A stretch of DNA of 64,000 nucleotides from Megamerina dolium (lineage: Eukaryota > Arthropoda > Insecta > Diptera > Megamerinidae). Made by a program: the position numbers and the translations under genes. The stretch spans positions 118,976,120 through 119,040,119 of the forward strand of contig OY978525.1 of assembly GCA_963854835.1 (NCBI GenBank). Reading direction: 5' to 3'. The notes below the pieces were generated by a model. The model searched no databases, had not been told where the DNA came from, and was given only the letters and a program-made list of their open reading frames with translations. Below, piece after piece: positions 35,901-47,275 of the stretch (within the stretch, counting starts at the first letter, position 1; each line of letters opens with the position of its first letter).

Positions 35901-37489
35901 ACACACCCATAGCAGGTTTTTTATGTGCAATGTGGGCGAATATGCTCCACATAAGTACTACACTATGTACATACATATAATATTTTTATTCTTATTGTGC
36001 TTGTAGTTTGTGGTCATTTCAAATTAAAATCTAGAGGCAGAGAGCAAGCGATATACGTTAAAAATAATATTGGTACCTATAATAAATATGTACAATAGTA
36101 ACCACCAGTATTAGCTATGGACCAAAAACCACATCCACTAACTAGTACTAACTACAAAGTCAACCAACAACAACAACAACAACAACAACAACAAATCAAA
36201 GGTGGCAAGGCACATATTTAAAATCCTGTCGCCCATTTATTTTTATTATTTCATGAAAAATGAAACCAATGCAGCAAAAGAGATAATTACAAGCATGCCA
36301 CATTTCCTGCCTGCCTGCCTGCTGCCATTACCGGTTACCGGCTACTGACCAAAAACCAAAAATTATCGATTTTACATCATATATGTATGTATGTGTGTAC
36401 CTCAGGTATATATACATGAACCGCCCCAATATTGTCACTTGTGTATATTTTTATGCATGTATATGACCATGTTCATGGCTTTAGTAGCATATGTTGGCAG
36501 ATATGTACATACAAACATATATGTATTTTTTTGGTTTTTTTTTTTCATTTCATTCGATTTATGCGACTCTTGTGTCTGACGATGGTAATGTGTGCTTGTA
36601 TGTATATTGGTTGATTGTCCGATGATTGTTGGCCAGTTGATTGCCCATTAGACTCTTGGCTTGCCTAATTTTTCGTTTTTATTCTCGTATTCATTTTCTT
36701 TGCTTTTTTTGTGAGTAACTAATTTGTTTGCCTTTGCACAATTTGAAATAGCCGTGATAATAAAACTCTGTACATGTAGATTCATGTTTTATATTTGACT
36801 ATATGCACTCGAATATGTAATGTACTTATTTGTTATATCTATATTAATTACTTAGTTTATGTGTATGTATGTACTATTCATATGTGAGGGCGTAAAAATG
36901 CAGTCAAGTGTAAAATTTTGTTATTATTACCATTATAATTATTATGATCGGTATTATTATTAGTTTTGATATATTGTACAAGCGGCTTGTAAATCAACCA
37001 TATAGCCAATACCAACCAATAAAGCCAATGAAAAGGCAAACATGATTCATAATTTATTTAAAATTGATCAAAATCATGGACATATTGAATTACGGCAAAA
37101 ATATTAATAGAAACGATATTTAAAAATTTGCTCAAATAAATTGCACCTACTAGAAAATTATAAGCATTTATTTTTTTTATTTTATTATTAAAATTTATTT
37201 AATTTAACCTTCTACCAATAATAATAATTAATTCCGACTCTGAGCTCAAGAAGAGATTTTGTGAAATATTGCAAGAAAAATATTAATAATTTTAAAAGTA
37301 CTAATAATAATAATATTAATAATAGGCTACACAAATATAAGGTCAAAAGAATTAATGAAATAATGTCGAAAAATCTATTTTTAGATATTATTTTAAATTT
37401 GGCTTAAACTGCAATGACTGCTAAAACCGATGACTACGAGACCACCGGGACGTTCTCCCAAACGCAGCTTTACCGATAACTAATATTTT
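34936..37489. other. AT-rich non-coding stretch with microsatellites
   Basis: No gene recognised. It holds a TA run (35865-35897), CAA repeats (36165-36193), CTGCC repeats (36308-36325) and ACATATGTA-type tracts. Confidence 0.55.
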
Positions 37490-37910
37490 TTTTTTATATA
37501 ATCCAAACAAAATGTAACTTTTTTTCATATAATGTAACAAAATGTAATCCAAACAAAATGTAATATCGAAATTTTACAGTATTCGGCACAGGCAAAAGAA
37601 ATTTAAAGAGAAAATTGTATAAAATAAAATTTTGCAAAAATTGTGTTTTCGACATTATTTCATAAATTTTGCAATAATATCGAATTTTTATAGTATTCGG
37701 CGTAGACAAAGAAATTTAAAGAGAAAATTGTATAAAAATAAAATTTTGCCAAAAATTGCGATTTCGACATTATTTCATAAATTTTGCAATAATATCGAAA
37801 CTTTATTTGTCCATATAAAAAAGATTTCGACATTATTTCATAAATTTTGCAATAATATCGAAACTTTGTTTTTGTCGATAAAAACAAGATTTCGACATTA
37901 TTGAAAATGT
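37490..37910. repeat. Nested tandem repeat: 115-bp units then 64-bp units
   Basis: CGACATTATTTCATAAAT recurs at 37650, 37765 and 37829, and in truncated form at 37893. The first spacing (115 bp) also repeats GTATTCGGC, GAAATTTAAAGAGAAAATTG and TATAAAA.TAAAATTTTGC. The next two spacings are 64 bp and carry only TTGCAATAATATCGAA plus a short variable part. A longer unit was therefore duplicated, and a sub-part of it was duplicated again. An inverted partial copy of the core (GAAATAATGTCGA) lies just upstream at about 37357-37369. Confidence 0.88.
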
Positions 37911-37944
37911 TTTTCGATATTCATGCAGTCCATTTGCAAATCAT

Positions 37945-38135
37945 CATTTTACATCATTTTAAGCGATGAGGAGTAAAACTTTTTGTTAGATATAATTTTG
38001 ATCAGAAATAATAACTTTTGGCAACTCTTACAGTTTTTGAAACATTTTACATTATTTTAAGCGATGAGGAGTAAAACTTTATTTTTAGATATAGTTTTGA
38101 TTAGAAATAAAGATTTTTTGAAACTCATATTTCAT
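37945..38135. repeat. Two-unit tandem duplication, period about 98 bp
   Basis: TTTTACATCATTTTAAGCGATGAGGAGTAAAACTTT-type sequence starts at 37948 and recurs with small changes at 38046. It is followed in both by TTAGATATA and TTTTGAT.AGAAATAA. Confidence 0.88.
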
Positions 38136-39538
38136 TAAAAAAATGAAAAAATTTTGACAGCCATTTGATTTGGCATATTCCAGAGTGAACCCCAAAGCAA
38201 TAAAAGCTGTTTATTCATGAAGCAAAATATTGTGTTTTAATTTCGTAAAACAAGCTCTGTTGCAACCAATTCTGGAATCTTCGCTACGTTTCGAAAAACA
38301 ACCAAAATCGGCACATCGTCCTTTAGCGCGACAATTTTTTTTTTTTAGTTGAACGCTTTCGTAGTTCCACATTTCTAGAAAAAACATCAAATGATGGACT
38401 TATCATATTTTTCAAATCCAAAAAACAGACTCAAGAAGTACTTTAAAGTCATTTTATGAAAATATCGACTTCTGAGTGGAATAAATATTTCGACAGCAGA
38501 ATCTTAAAAACTAAATAATAAAGCTCCGCATATTTCTGAAAGCTTTAATTACTTTTGAATAATTTTTTTAGATATTTGAATCAATGAGGAAGCAAAAATA
38601 TTTCTTTAAATGTAATTTATATTTGCATTATTAATTTAGATATAGATAAAGAGAGATAAATACATTAAGCAAAAAATATCAAAGACCCAGTTTAAAGCAT
38701 ATTAAGGCATTTCTTTTAAAAATTTTCATTTTATTGACGAGCATAATTAATGAATAATTTCAAATTGTACATCAAATTAATTGCTACCAGCATTTTTATC
38801 TTCTACTTATACGTATTAACACCAGACTTGTGTAATTGTAGTGGAATGTAAAATATATATAAAAAAAAAACCACTTTAGATGATATTTTATGTTAGTAGT
38901 ATTTTTACTTAATTTTCTTTACAACACCCTACAGGGGAATCACGCTTTGTTGATCAAAAATGAAACGAAGCATTTTTTGCACTTATAATTTTCATTTTTT
39001 ATTTTATTTTTTTCATCTTTTTGCGTTTTTTTTTTTTCATATTTGCAGTCAGTTGTGGTTTATTTATAATATTTTTTTTTTTTTTTTCCTTTTAGAATAT
39101 TCTAAATTGATGTAGGTAGGTAATAGGCAGACATTTGTTGTTGTTGTTGTTTTTTTATTTTTATTTTTTCTCTTACCACTCTTTAATTCTTAACAATGCA
39201 TAACGATATTAAAAGCAGTCAACAACAACAACAGCAACGAGAACATTTAATTGCACATTTGAACTTTATTAAACAGTCGAAAGAAAATGCAAAGCAATGT
39301 AAGAGCAGGAAAAAAAAAATGAGAAATAAGAAAGAAAATATTCTAACCACATTCGCAAGATATGATAGAGGAGTGTGTTGTGTATGACAATAATAAAAGT
39401 AACAAATTGTAGCTCATAGGAATTAAGAATTTTTTTCTACAGAATTAATATGCATAAATTGGTTGGTTGAAAGAAAGAAGAAATTTTCAAATAATTGTTG
39501 ATTTTTTTTATTTTTTTTTTTATTCAAACACATATGAG
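38136..39538. other. AT-rich non-coding stretch
   Basis: No gene recognised. A more balanced piece at 38170-38340 cannot be assigned. The 63-codon frame at 39196-39387 begins with a CAA-encoded Gln run and is not credible. Confidence 0.5.
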
Positions 39539-40286
39539 TTAAGGGGCACAAATAGTTTGAAATTTTGAAAATTTCGTTTTTTGTTTTTTTTGTTTTTGCA
39601 TTTTTTGATAATTTATACCTTTAAAAATAACATATTAAAATTTCAAGTGAAAATCTCAAATAGTTTCTGGGTTACAGCTTTCTACAAAGCAGCTGCAATG
39701 AACAATGATATCAGTAATTTTACCTTAACACGCGTTTTTCTCAAAACTAAATTTATTACATTTGCTGCAGCTGTAACTTGATAACAAATCATCCGATCGA
39801 CTTGGGTCTTCTTTTAGCTTATTTTGTATTTGTTTTTCCATACAATGATCCTCCAGTTTTATGATTGGATGAAAAATATAATTATGCCAGGCCAGAAACC
39901 ATCAGATTTTTCAGCAAGATTTCAATTTTTTTTTTTTCAAAAAACCGCCATTTTGTTGTATTTCATTTATTTTTTTTTTTACAATCGAGGGCCATTGTAT
40001 AGGAAATATAACCTAGTTTAATAAAATTTTTGTTTTTTTTTTATTTCAGGCACTGCGAAGGCTACAATCTCTGCAGCAGTGGGAAACTTTTTTTTTTTTT
40101 GAAGACTCAGGAGATGGTGGATAACTTGCTGAAAATCAAATATTTTCATTTGAAAAAATTACTTTGTATTCATTATTTATGCACAAATATATTATATGAT
40201 ATATAACATTCGATGTAATACTTTTTTTTTAAACAATTCACAAAAATCACCTTTTTTCAGGCGGTCAAACTAGTTGTGCCCCTTAA
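39539..40286. mobile_element. 740-bp non-autonomous transposon with TTAA duplications (piggyBac-like)
   Basis: The element at 39543-40282 begins GGGGCACAAATAGTTTGA. It ends with the inverted form TCAAACTAGTTGTGCCCC, so 17 of 18 terminal bases match. TTAA is present directly outside both ends (39539-39542 and 40283-40286). A TTAA target duplication is the known signature of piggyBac-superfamily transposons. The interior is AT-rich with T tracts and has no transposase. The 65-66 codon frames at 39581 and 39824 have no motifs. The terminal GGGG differs from the CCC-type ends of the reference piggyBac, so the superfamily call rests on TTAA only. Confidence 0.85.
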
Positions 40287-41503
40287 GTAAAGCAAAAGAC
40301 TTAAGCAACAAACTTCTAGCAATTTTTCTTATTCTTTACTCTTGCTTTCATAGTAACCCAAAAAAAAAATAAAAAAATTTGCTGAATGAAAGAAAATTAT
40401 TTCGCTTTATTTCTAAATTATTATTATTAATCACAAATTACTGGCAAAATTGTACAATATTTATTTTATGTGAAAAATCATAATGTAATCATGATCAGAT
40501 GAGATGAGATGAGATATATAATGAGACGACTCTATTGATTATTCCTCTTTTAGAAAACCTAACGTAAATTCTTAAAATTACAAGCTTCATTTCAAAAGTA
40601 TTTATATTACAGAAATGATTTAAAATGATTTAGTCTTATTAAACAATTAAATCCACACAAATCGTGCTTTAATTATTTTTAATGGGCACAAAAATACCCA
40701 TATCTATTAATATCATACATGCCAATACCAAACACTAAACACACTCATAGGATAAAGGTTGACTTTTCTCTCTTCTGTCGATAGTTTAAACGTTCAATAA
40801 TTACGCAATTATAAAATAGAGATGAGCTGTGTCGTTTGCTATTTGCCAGGTGATCGAACTTGCTTTTGCTACTGCTACTACTGCTGCTACTGCTGCTGCT
40901 GCTGCTGTTACCTTATGTATAGTGTATATACAAACTTCCTCTTATTTATATTGTTATTTATTTCTCTATATTTTTCTTTTCTATCATTATTTACGCTATA
41001 AATATTTTATACTAAATTATTATTAAATTTTTATTTTTTTATTTGATAATGTGATAATATAAAATTTTATCTAATATATATATAAACTTGTTCTTTGGTT
41101 TCAAAAAAATTGTGAATATTTTTTTTTTCCGCATTTGTGGTTAAATATAATTCAACAATTAGTGATTTGTGTATGCGTGTGTGTGTGACCTAATTTTTGC
41201 GGCATGCAATATCATAATTTATATATTTTATCGTTGTTGTTATCGTTTTAATAATTTCAAACGCAAAATATGACCCAATTAAATTAGAAACAATATTAAT
41301 GACATATAATATTAATATTATTTTTTGTATAAATATAAATATTGATGTATGAATAAATCGATATAGATATTTGTATTGATGTTCATTTTATTCGAAGAAC
41401 TTATAATGTAAGGGTTACTTTTGAGCAAAGGTGGATGACTCATACGCAAATGATATTAAATTTTAAAGGAAATTTATCATCAGCAGCTTTCTGACAAATT
41501 CCA

Positions 41504-41537
<34 letters not shown>

Positions 41538-41780
41538 GCAAATAAACATAGTTTTTTCTTTCAAGTTGAACCGCCCTCCAAAAATGATTATTGTATATAA
41601 TGATTATTGTAAATGTATATTCACCTTCAATTTCTATAGGTAAATTAAATTTGTAAATAACTACACTTGCATATAAGCACATATTATGAAATTTCATAAT
41701 TCTACGCTTCAGTCCATCACTTAATCACTTCGACATTTTTGTTTTTCATTAGAATTCATTTAGAATTCAAGGGTCATTTA

Positions 41781-41842
<62 letters not shown>

Positions 41843-44800
41843 AGTGTACAGTGTAGCTTAGAGGATGACTTTGAATCAGACAGAATCTACGAATGCATTA
41901 TGCATGTAAGCAACAATTATGGGTTTGACTAAAAAAACCAACAACAACAACAACAACAACAACAATGAAAACTATCTGATTCACAGTTTCACACATGTTG
42001 TAATGCCACAATGATAATGGTGGCTGTGATACTTAAATGCAACAAATTTCACACGCGGTCATCATTATTACATATAATGGCGGGTGAGAGTATCTCTACA
42101 TACATACATACGTATGTGTACACTTTTGTTAAAGCACACAAAAACAACAACAACAAATTCTCACATAATTTACAACGATCTTGCACTTGAAAATGTCTAG
42201 CAATAATGTAAAAGAAAACAACAACAACAACAACAACAACAATTTTGCAAACTCAGCATTAAAGGGTTTTCCAACACACACACAAACACACAGTATCCAT
42301 TCAAAAGTGTTTCGATTTGTGTAAGAAATATGTAAATTTTAATTAAAATTGTTTTCTTCTCTTCTGTTCTGTTTCTATTCTTTATTTTTATTTGCTATTT
42401 GTTATTTTTTTTTTTTTTTTTTTTTTTGAAGTATGATCTAGGTACCTAGGTATGTAGAGGATTATTATTTAGCAGTGTTTTCTACAAAAAGTCAACACAT
42501 CGGCTATGAAGTGTGAAACATGACTTCAACTTGAACCACACATTTGATTTCTTGTTGATGTTGTTGATGATGTGGATGATGATGATGATGATACTAGTAC
42601 CTATGTTTTTCTGTTTTTTTATTTTTTGCTTCATTTAAAAAAGCAATACAATACAATTGAGTTAAAAGAATACCTATAAAAAGACGATGGCATATAAGAT
42701 CATGTTGAACTTCTTGAGCGGAAGTTCAAGGCATTCACTCAATTGAATCGTTGGTAAATATACGAGTACATCATATACACTATATGTATTTATGTATGTG
42801 CTCGTACAAATTCATATCGTAAATTAACAACAAGAACAGCAACAGGGAATAGCAAAAAAATATATAAATTTCAAATTAAAATGATGCGGTCAATGACTTA
42901 AATAAAGTGATGGTGGGGGAAAAGACACATTATCTGGATAATTTATTGATCTAAAATTTTATGCTACGATGATGATGAAGCTTTGATGTATAAAATTTTA
43001 TTCAATATTTTTGAGTTAATCACTTTTGATAAATTCACAAACAGAAAATGTACGACTGAAAAGTAAGTTTAATTTTTGAAAAACAAAAACGAAAACTCAC
43101 AAAAATGATTTTTATTTCTTACTAAAAGAAGAAACAAATACATGTTAAAGCTATAGTATAGTCTATATTTTGAAGAATAAATTGAAAATAATGTTTTAAT
43201 CCAAAAATTAATTATAAATTTGCATAAATTACTTTTTATTTGGGTGGCGAGAAAAAAAGAACTCACGAAATCCAAAAAAAATTGAAATTTATATATAAAA
43301 TTATAAAAATCAATAAATAAAAGTTAGTAAATTTTATTTTTTTGGATATTACGTATACATAATGAGAACATGAAAGTGGTTTTACTATTAACATTTTTGT
43401 CGAAAATGTACATGACTTAGTTTTGGGCTACAAAATACATCACTACCGTGGCAAAAAAAAAATTCATATGTTCATTAGCAATTGAATGTTATGTTTCCAT
43501 TTTGCGTCATATTTGTTATGCACTGGCACTGCCCAGTACGCTTAGATCGTATAGTTATTTAATCGTTTGGTTGAATTCTTGAATTTTTATATTTTTTATC
43601 ACACCAAATTTGCATTTAAAATGAAGATCATAGAGTAGAGTAAATGTTATATTCTTTTCATGTTTGTTTTGGTCTTGGCTTGGCCTTTTTCAACCAAAGG
43701 AATTTTCCATGGGAAGTCATGCGATGCAGTCCATTTAATTTTTCTAATTTTTAATATTTATTCTTCCAAACCTGCAATTTTAAATATGGATTTTTAAAGT
43801 AATGAGTAATCTTTATTTGGATTAGAAATCTTTTGGTTGAAAATTTATAGTTTTGAAATATATACGATATAAATTTTCCCTCAAACTTTTTTTGGTACAT
43901 TTTTTTTTTTATAAAATATAAACAATTTCGTCCCTTGATTTCAAAGTAATCCAGCTATGAGTTTCTAAATAAGCCCATATATACAATAATTACATTGATT
44001 ATATTCAATTACGAACAACAATACCATGCATATGTTTAGGTACATATTGATAGTATACATATCAGTGTGTATATACACATTGTGTATATTGTGTATATAC
44101 ACAAATGATGTATTCTCATTGTGAAACATTCTTAGCAACATTTGTGTTATACCAATGCACTATGATAATTTTCGATGATTTTCATTTACATGTAAATAGT
44201 TTTATATAATCATATTTTTATGTAATAATTTTTTAATTGTATTTTTTTTTTTTTTAAATTTGCTGCAAGTAAAATATTATAATAATGTGAATATATTTTT
44301 TACAAAATATTGCATATAATAATATTGAATCATACATATGCATATAAATGTAAATAGCTATTGGCAAATATATGTATATTGAACATGTAAAGTGATTAAC
44401 ACTCATCGAAAAGTAAATTAGTGTTTCAAATCGTACAAATTGTACAAAATTTGTAAGAAAATTAATTTTTTTTTTTTGTTTGCTTTGAGTAAAGCAATTT
44501 ACATATATGTAAATTATTTTTCATTATATAATATTTATGCTAATAGATATTTTGTAAATTTTGTAGTATTTTTATTTTTTTTTTTTATTTAAAATTATAG
44601 CTTCAAGCTAAATAATATATAGACACATAATCTCACATTCATGTGTGTTCATGAACTTGAAGGTGTTTTGTTTTGATATTTTTCTTCTTCTTCTCATTTT
44701 TTATTTTTTTTTTATTTTCTTCTTAGTAAACATTTTGTTGTACCATTTGTCAAAAAAAAATCTTCAATATTATTATGTACGCATCATGTGTGTGTTCGTT

Positions 44801-45914
44801 CTACGGTTAATAGTTTTTGTCGCTATTATTATTATTGTTGCTCGCTTCCTCATCATATATTATAGCTATATATATATATAAGTTTACATACGCATGAAAA
44901 ATTATATTAATATAAATATGTAAATTTGCCAAGTTTTTTTGCTTTTTACGATCCACCAAAAAACATAAGGCTTAGATCACGTAGAAAACCTATATATATT
45001 TACAATAATTTATCTGACAACTTAAGTGTTATTGTGTGTGAGACACTTTATTCTAAATTTTTGATCACAATTGATCAATACAACGGTACAGAATATAAAT
45101 AGCAGCAAAAAAAAAAAAAATATCATATTTCGCCACAATTACTATATGTTCTAAAAGGTTAAAGACCCGCTTTATTGTACATTTATGTATGTAGGAGTGT
45201 TAGTAAGAATATATAGTCTACGTATACGCAAGAATATGAAACGAGAATTGCTTGCTTAATTTTTTTTTGTTTTTTTTTTTTTTTTTTTTTTGTTTTACGT
45301 TCTAGTATTTTTCATCTGTCGCACCCTCCTCTCTTTTTATATTTTTCATAATATTCTTATGTGAATTACCTTGTATTACACTTAAGTATTGTTCTTGAGA
45401 GCATATGTAGTTATTTATATATTAAATATTGAATATATGCATATACATATGTTTATAGATAATTATGTATAATAAATAAACATCATAATAATAATAAAAA
45501 AAAAACCCAATCAGTGTAGCGTAAAAGTGTAAGATACTAAATATTAATGTATATAAACTATGATATTCATTCAGTAGAACAATGTTGATGTAATATAGTC
45601 GTACAATATAATATCAATGTATTTTAATTATAACCTTAAACACATATATATATATATATATGTTTTCCCATGTAGTACAATAATATATATATGCAAATAA
45701 AATAATGAAATTCACATAAAATAATAATCTTGTGTATATTGCAAAAATATATCTGGGAGGATAGCGAACTAAAAATAGTTGCAAACATTTTAAAGAATTC
45801 AATAGTGAATTGAAATGAATAAGTGAACAATTTTATTTTGATATAACTGAGATATTCCAACAGTTTTTTTAACAGAGATATTTAAATAAATTACGAATGT
45901 AATAAGAAGAAATT
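40287..45914. other. Long AT-rich non-coding stretch with microsatellites
   Basis: No gene or mobile element recognised. Simple repeats include CTG/CTA (40866-40909), a poly-T tract of about 30 (near 41508-41537), a long CA run (41782-41837), CAA repeats (41938-41965, 42218-42242), GAT repeats (42575-42592) and poly-T (45258-45291). At 44067-44102 the palindrome GTGTATATACAC occurs twice, 24 bp apart. Confidence 0.55.
41782..41837. repeat. (CA)n microsatellite
   Basis: An uninterrupted CA run of about 56 bases, the longest dinucleotide repeat in the window. Confidence 0.97.
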
Positions 45915-46065
45915 GTGATGTCACAAGGGTTCTGCCGTTCGTATCCAACTAAAATAAGTAGGCCCCTTCTAATTGTGCCCAAAATTTAACACGCACAACA
46001 GCACTGGAAGAGAAGCTTGGCCAAAGAGCCCTTCGGTGCTTATAAGTGCCACATATTTATTTTTT
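45915..46065 (-). repeat. Short dispersed repeat, copy 2 (inverted relative to 15058-15208)
   Basis: The reverse complement matches the copy at 15058-15208 from AAAATAAATATGTGGCACTT through to GTTCTGCC and GTGATGTC in plus orientation. It is diverged by substitutions and small indels. Confidence 0.8.
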
Positions 46066-46344
46066 TTATTTTTTAGTATTTACACCAAAAGGTTCATCAG
46101 CACATTGTATGTTAATTGTCATAGTGTGTGTGTTTTGAGCATTTGATATTGATTTTCCAGTTGTTGTTTTGTTTATTTTGTTAAAATTTATTTTTTAAAT
46201 CCATTAATAAATGACCGTAAAAGACTATACGATCATAAAAAGCATTTAATCTTTTGTAATAATTAAAATTTCTCGAATACTTCGTTACTACCAACTAATT
46301 TGAATGACAGCATTAATGAATGATTGGAAAAAAAAAATATAATT
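46066..46344. other. AT-rich spacer
   Basis: No feature recognised between the dispersed repeat and the next LINE fragment. Confidence 0.45.
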
Positions 46345-47028
46345 CGAGCGAAGAAGATCGCGCTCACTAAGAATAAGGGAAGACACATTTCAGGATGTGC
46401 AAAAGTTTACATATCTGGGAGTACTTATAACATGTGACAACAGCGGAAGAGAGTGTATTCAGGATCGCCTTCTAGTAGCCAGCAAAACGTACCAAAACCC
46501 ACTTAAAATTGCTTAGGTCAAGACTACTCTCCAAAACCTGCAAACTGATCATAGACAAAACATTAATAAGACCAATGGCTACTTATGGCTCTGAAATATG
46601 GAGTACGATGTGTGAAGAGACTCTGCGAATCATTTTTGAGATGAAGATTCTGAGGAAAATTGTTGACACCAAACGCATAACAGATGGGGAATATGCAGAG
46701 CTACTACAAATCATGCAAGGTGAAGAAGATATAGTCAAATTTGTAAAATCACAGCATCTTAGATGGAACGGGCATATCTTAAGAATAAACAACACGATGG
46801 CGCAAATACTAATTAGACAATATAAGCCATTAGCAAATAGAAACAGAATTCGACCACGGATATGACTAGTTGACGTAATAGAAGAGTATGCTATAGCGAT
46901 TAGTGCGTGTAAATGATGAAGCCTAGCGAAAAACAAGAAAGAATGGAGGACTTTAGTAGAGAAAGCCAAAATCCACCCCGGGTTGTAGAATGGAACGAAG
47001 ATGATGATGATGATGATGATGATGATGA
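46345..47028 (+). pseudogene. RTE-like LINE 3' fragment with GAT-repeat tail
   Basis: The plus strand begins with FQDVQKFTYLGVLITCDNSG, the post-catalytic region of a non-LTR reverse transcriptase. After a frameshift a 118-codon frame (46509-46865) continues: LIIDKTLIRPMATYGSEIWS, then KILRKIVDTKRITDGEY, then VKSQHLRWNGHILRINN. It stops early, but homology goes on in other frames (EEYAIAIS and NKKEWRTLVEKAKIHPG). It ends in a GAT simple repeat (47000-47028), a tail type common in RTE-like elements. The polymerase active site is missing. It is 5'-truncated, dead and about 120 bp upstream of another LINE insertion. Confidence 0.83.
47000..47028. repeat. (GAT)n tail of LINE fragment
   Basis: Nine or more GAT units directly follow the end of LINE homology. 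Confidence 0.85.
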
Positions 47029-47147
47029 ATATTTAAAATTATTCATTTATCTAAAACCAAAATGAATCAAATTATTTTTTCAAGAGTTTTATTAGGCAAC
47101 TCTTGCTTCTTTTTTTCTTAGTATCACTTTTCTTCTAATTATACGAC

Positions 47148-47165
47148 AGTAAAAATTATATTTGC
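47148..47165. repeat. Target-site duplication, left copy
   Basis: AGTAAAAATTATATTTGC, identical over 18 bp to 49366-49383 on the other side of the LINE insertion. Confidence 0.9.
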
Positions 47166-47275
47166 AACAAGGTAGTGATCCGAGTCGATGTTGGCACCAC
47201 GGATCGATTTCACGTCCATCACACTGGAAGCATGCCTTCCGTCAATCAACACATGATCGGATCTGCTTATGCAGA
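47166..47275 (-). pseudogene. Inverted endonuclease C-terminal segment of the same LINE
   Basis: Minus-strand translation gives [30 protein letters not shown]. This matches the SDHYLV end of apurinic/apyrimidinic-type endonuclease domains in non-LTR elements, where the SDH residues are part of the active site. A one-base insertion seems to separate it from the preceding KQI. The segment abuts the left target-site duplication exactly at the Val codon. It has no independent function. Confidence 0.87.

Noticed and set aside
46583..46969. 128-codon minus-strand frame
   Set aside because: It is antisense to the RTE-like LINE fragment at 46345-47028 and is a shadow frame.
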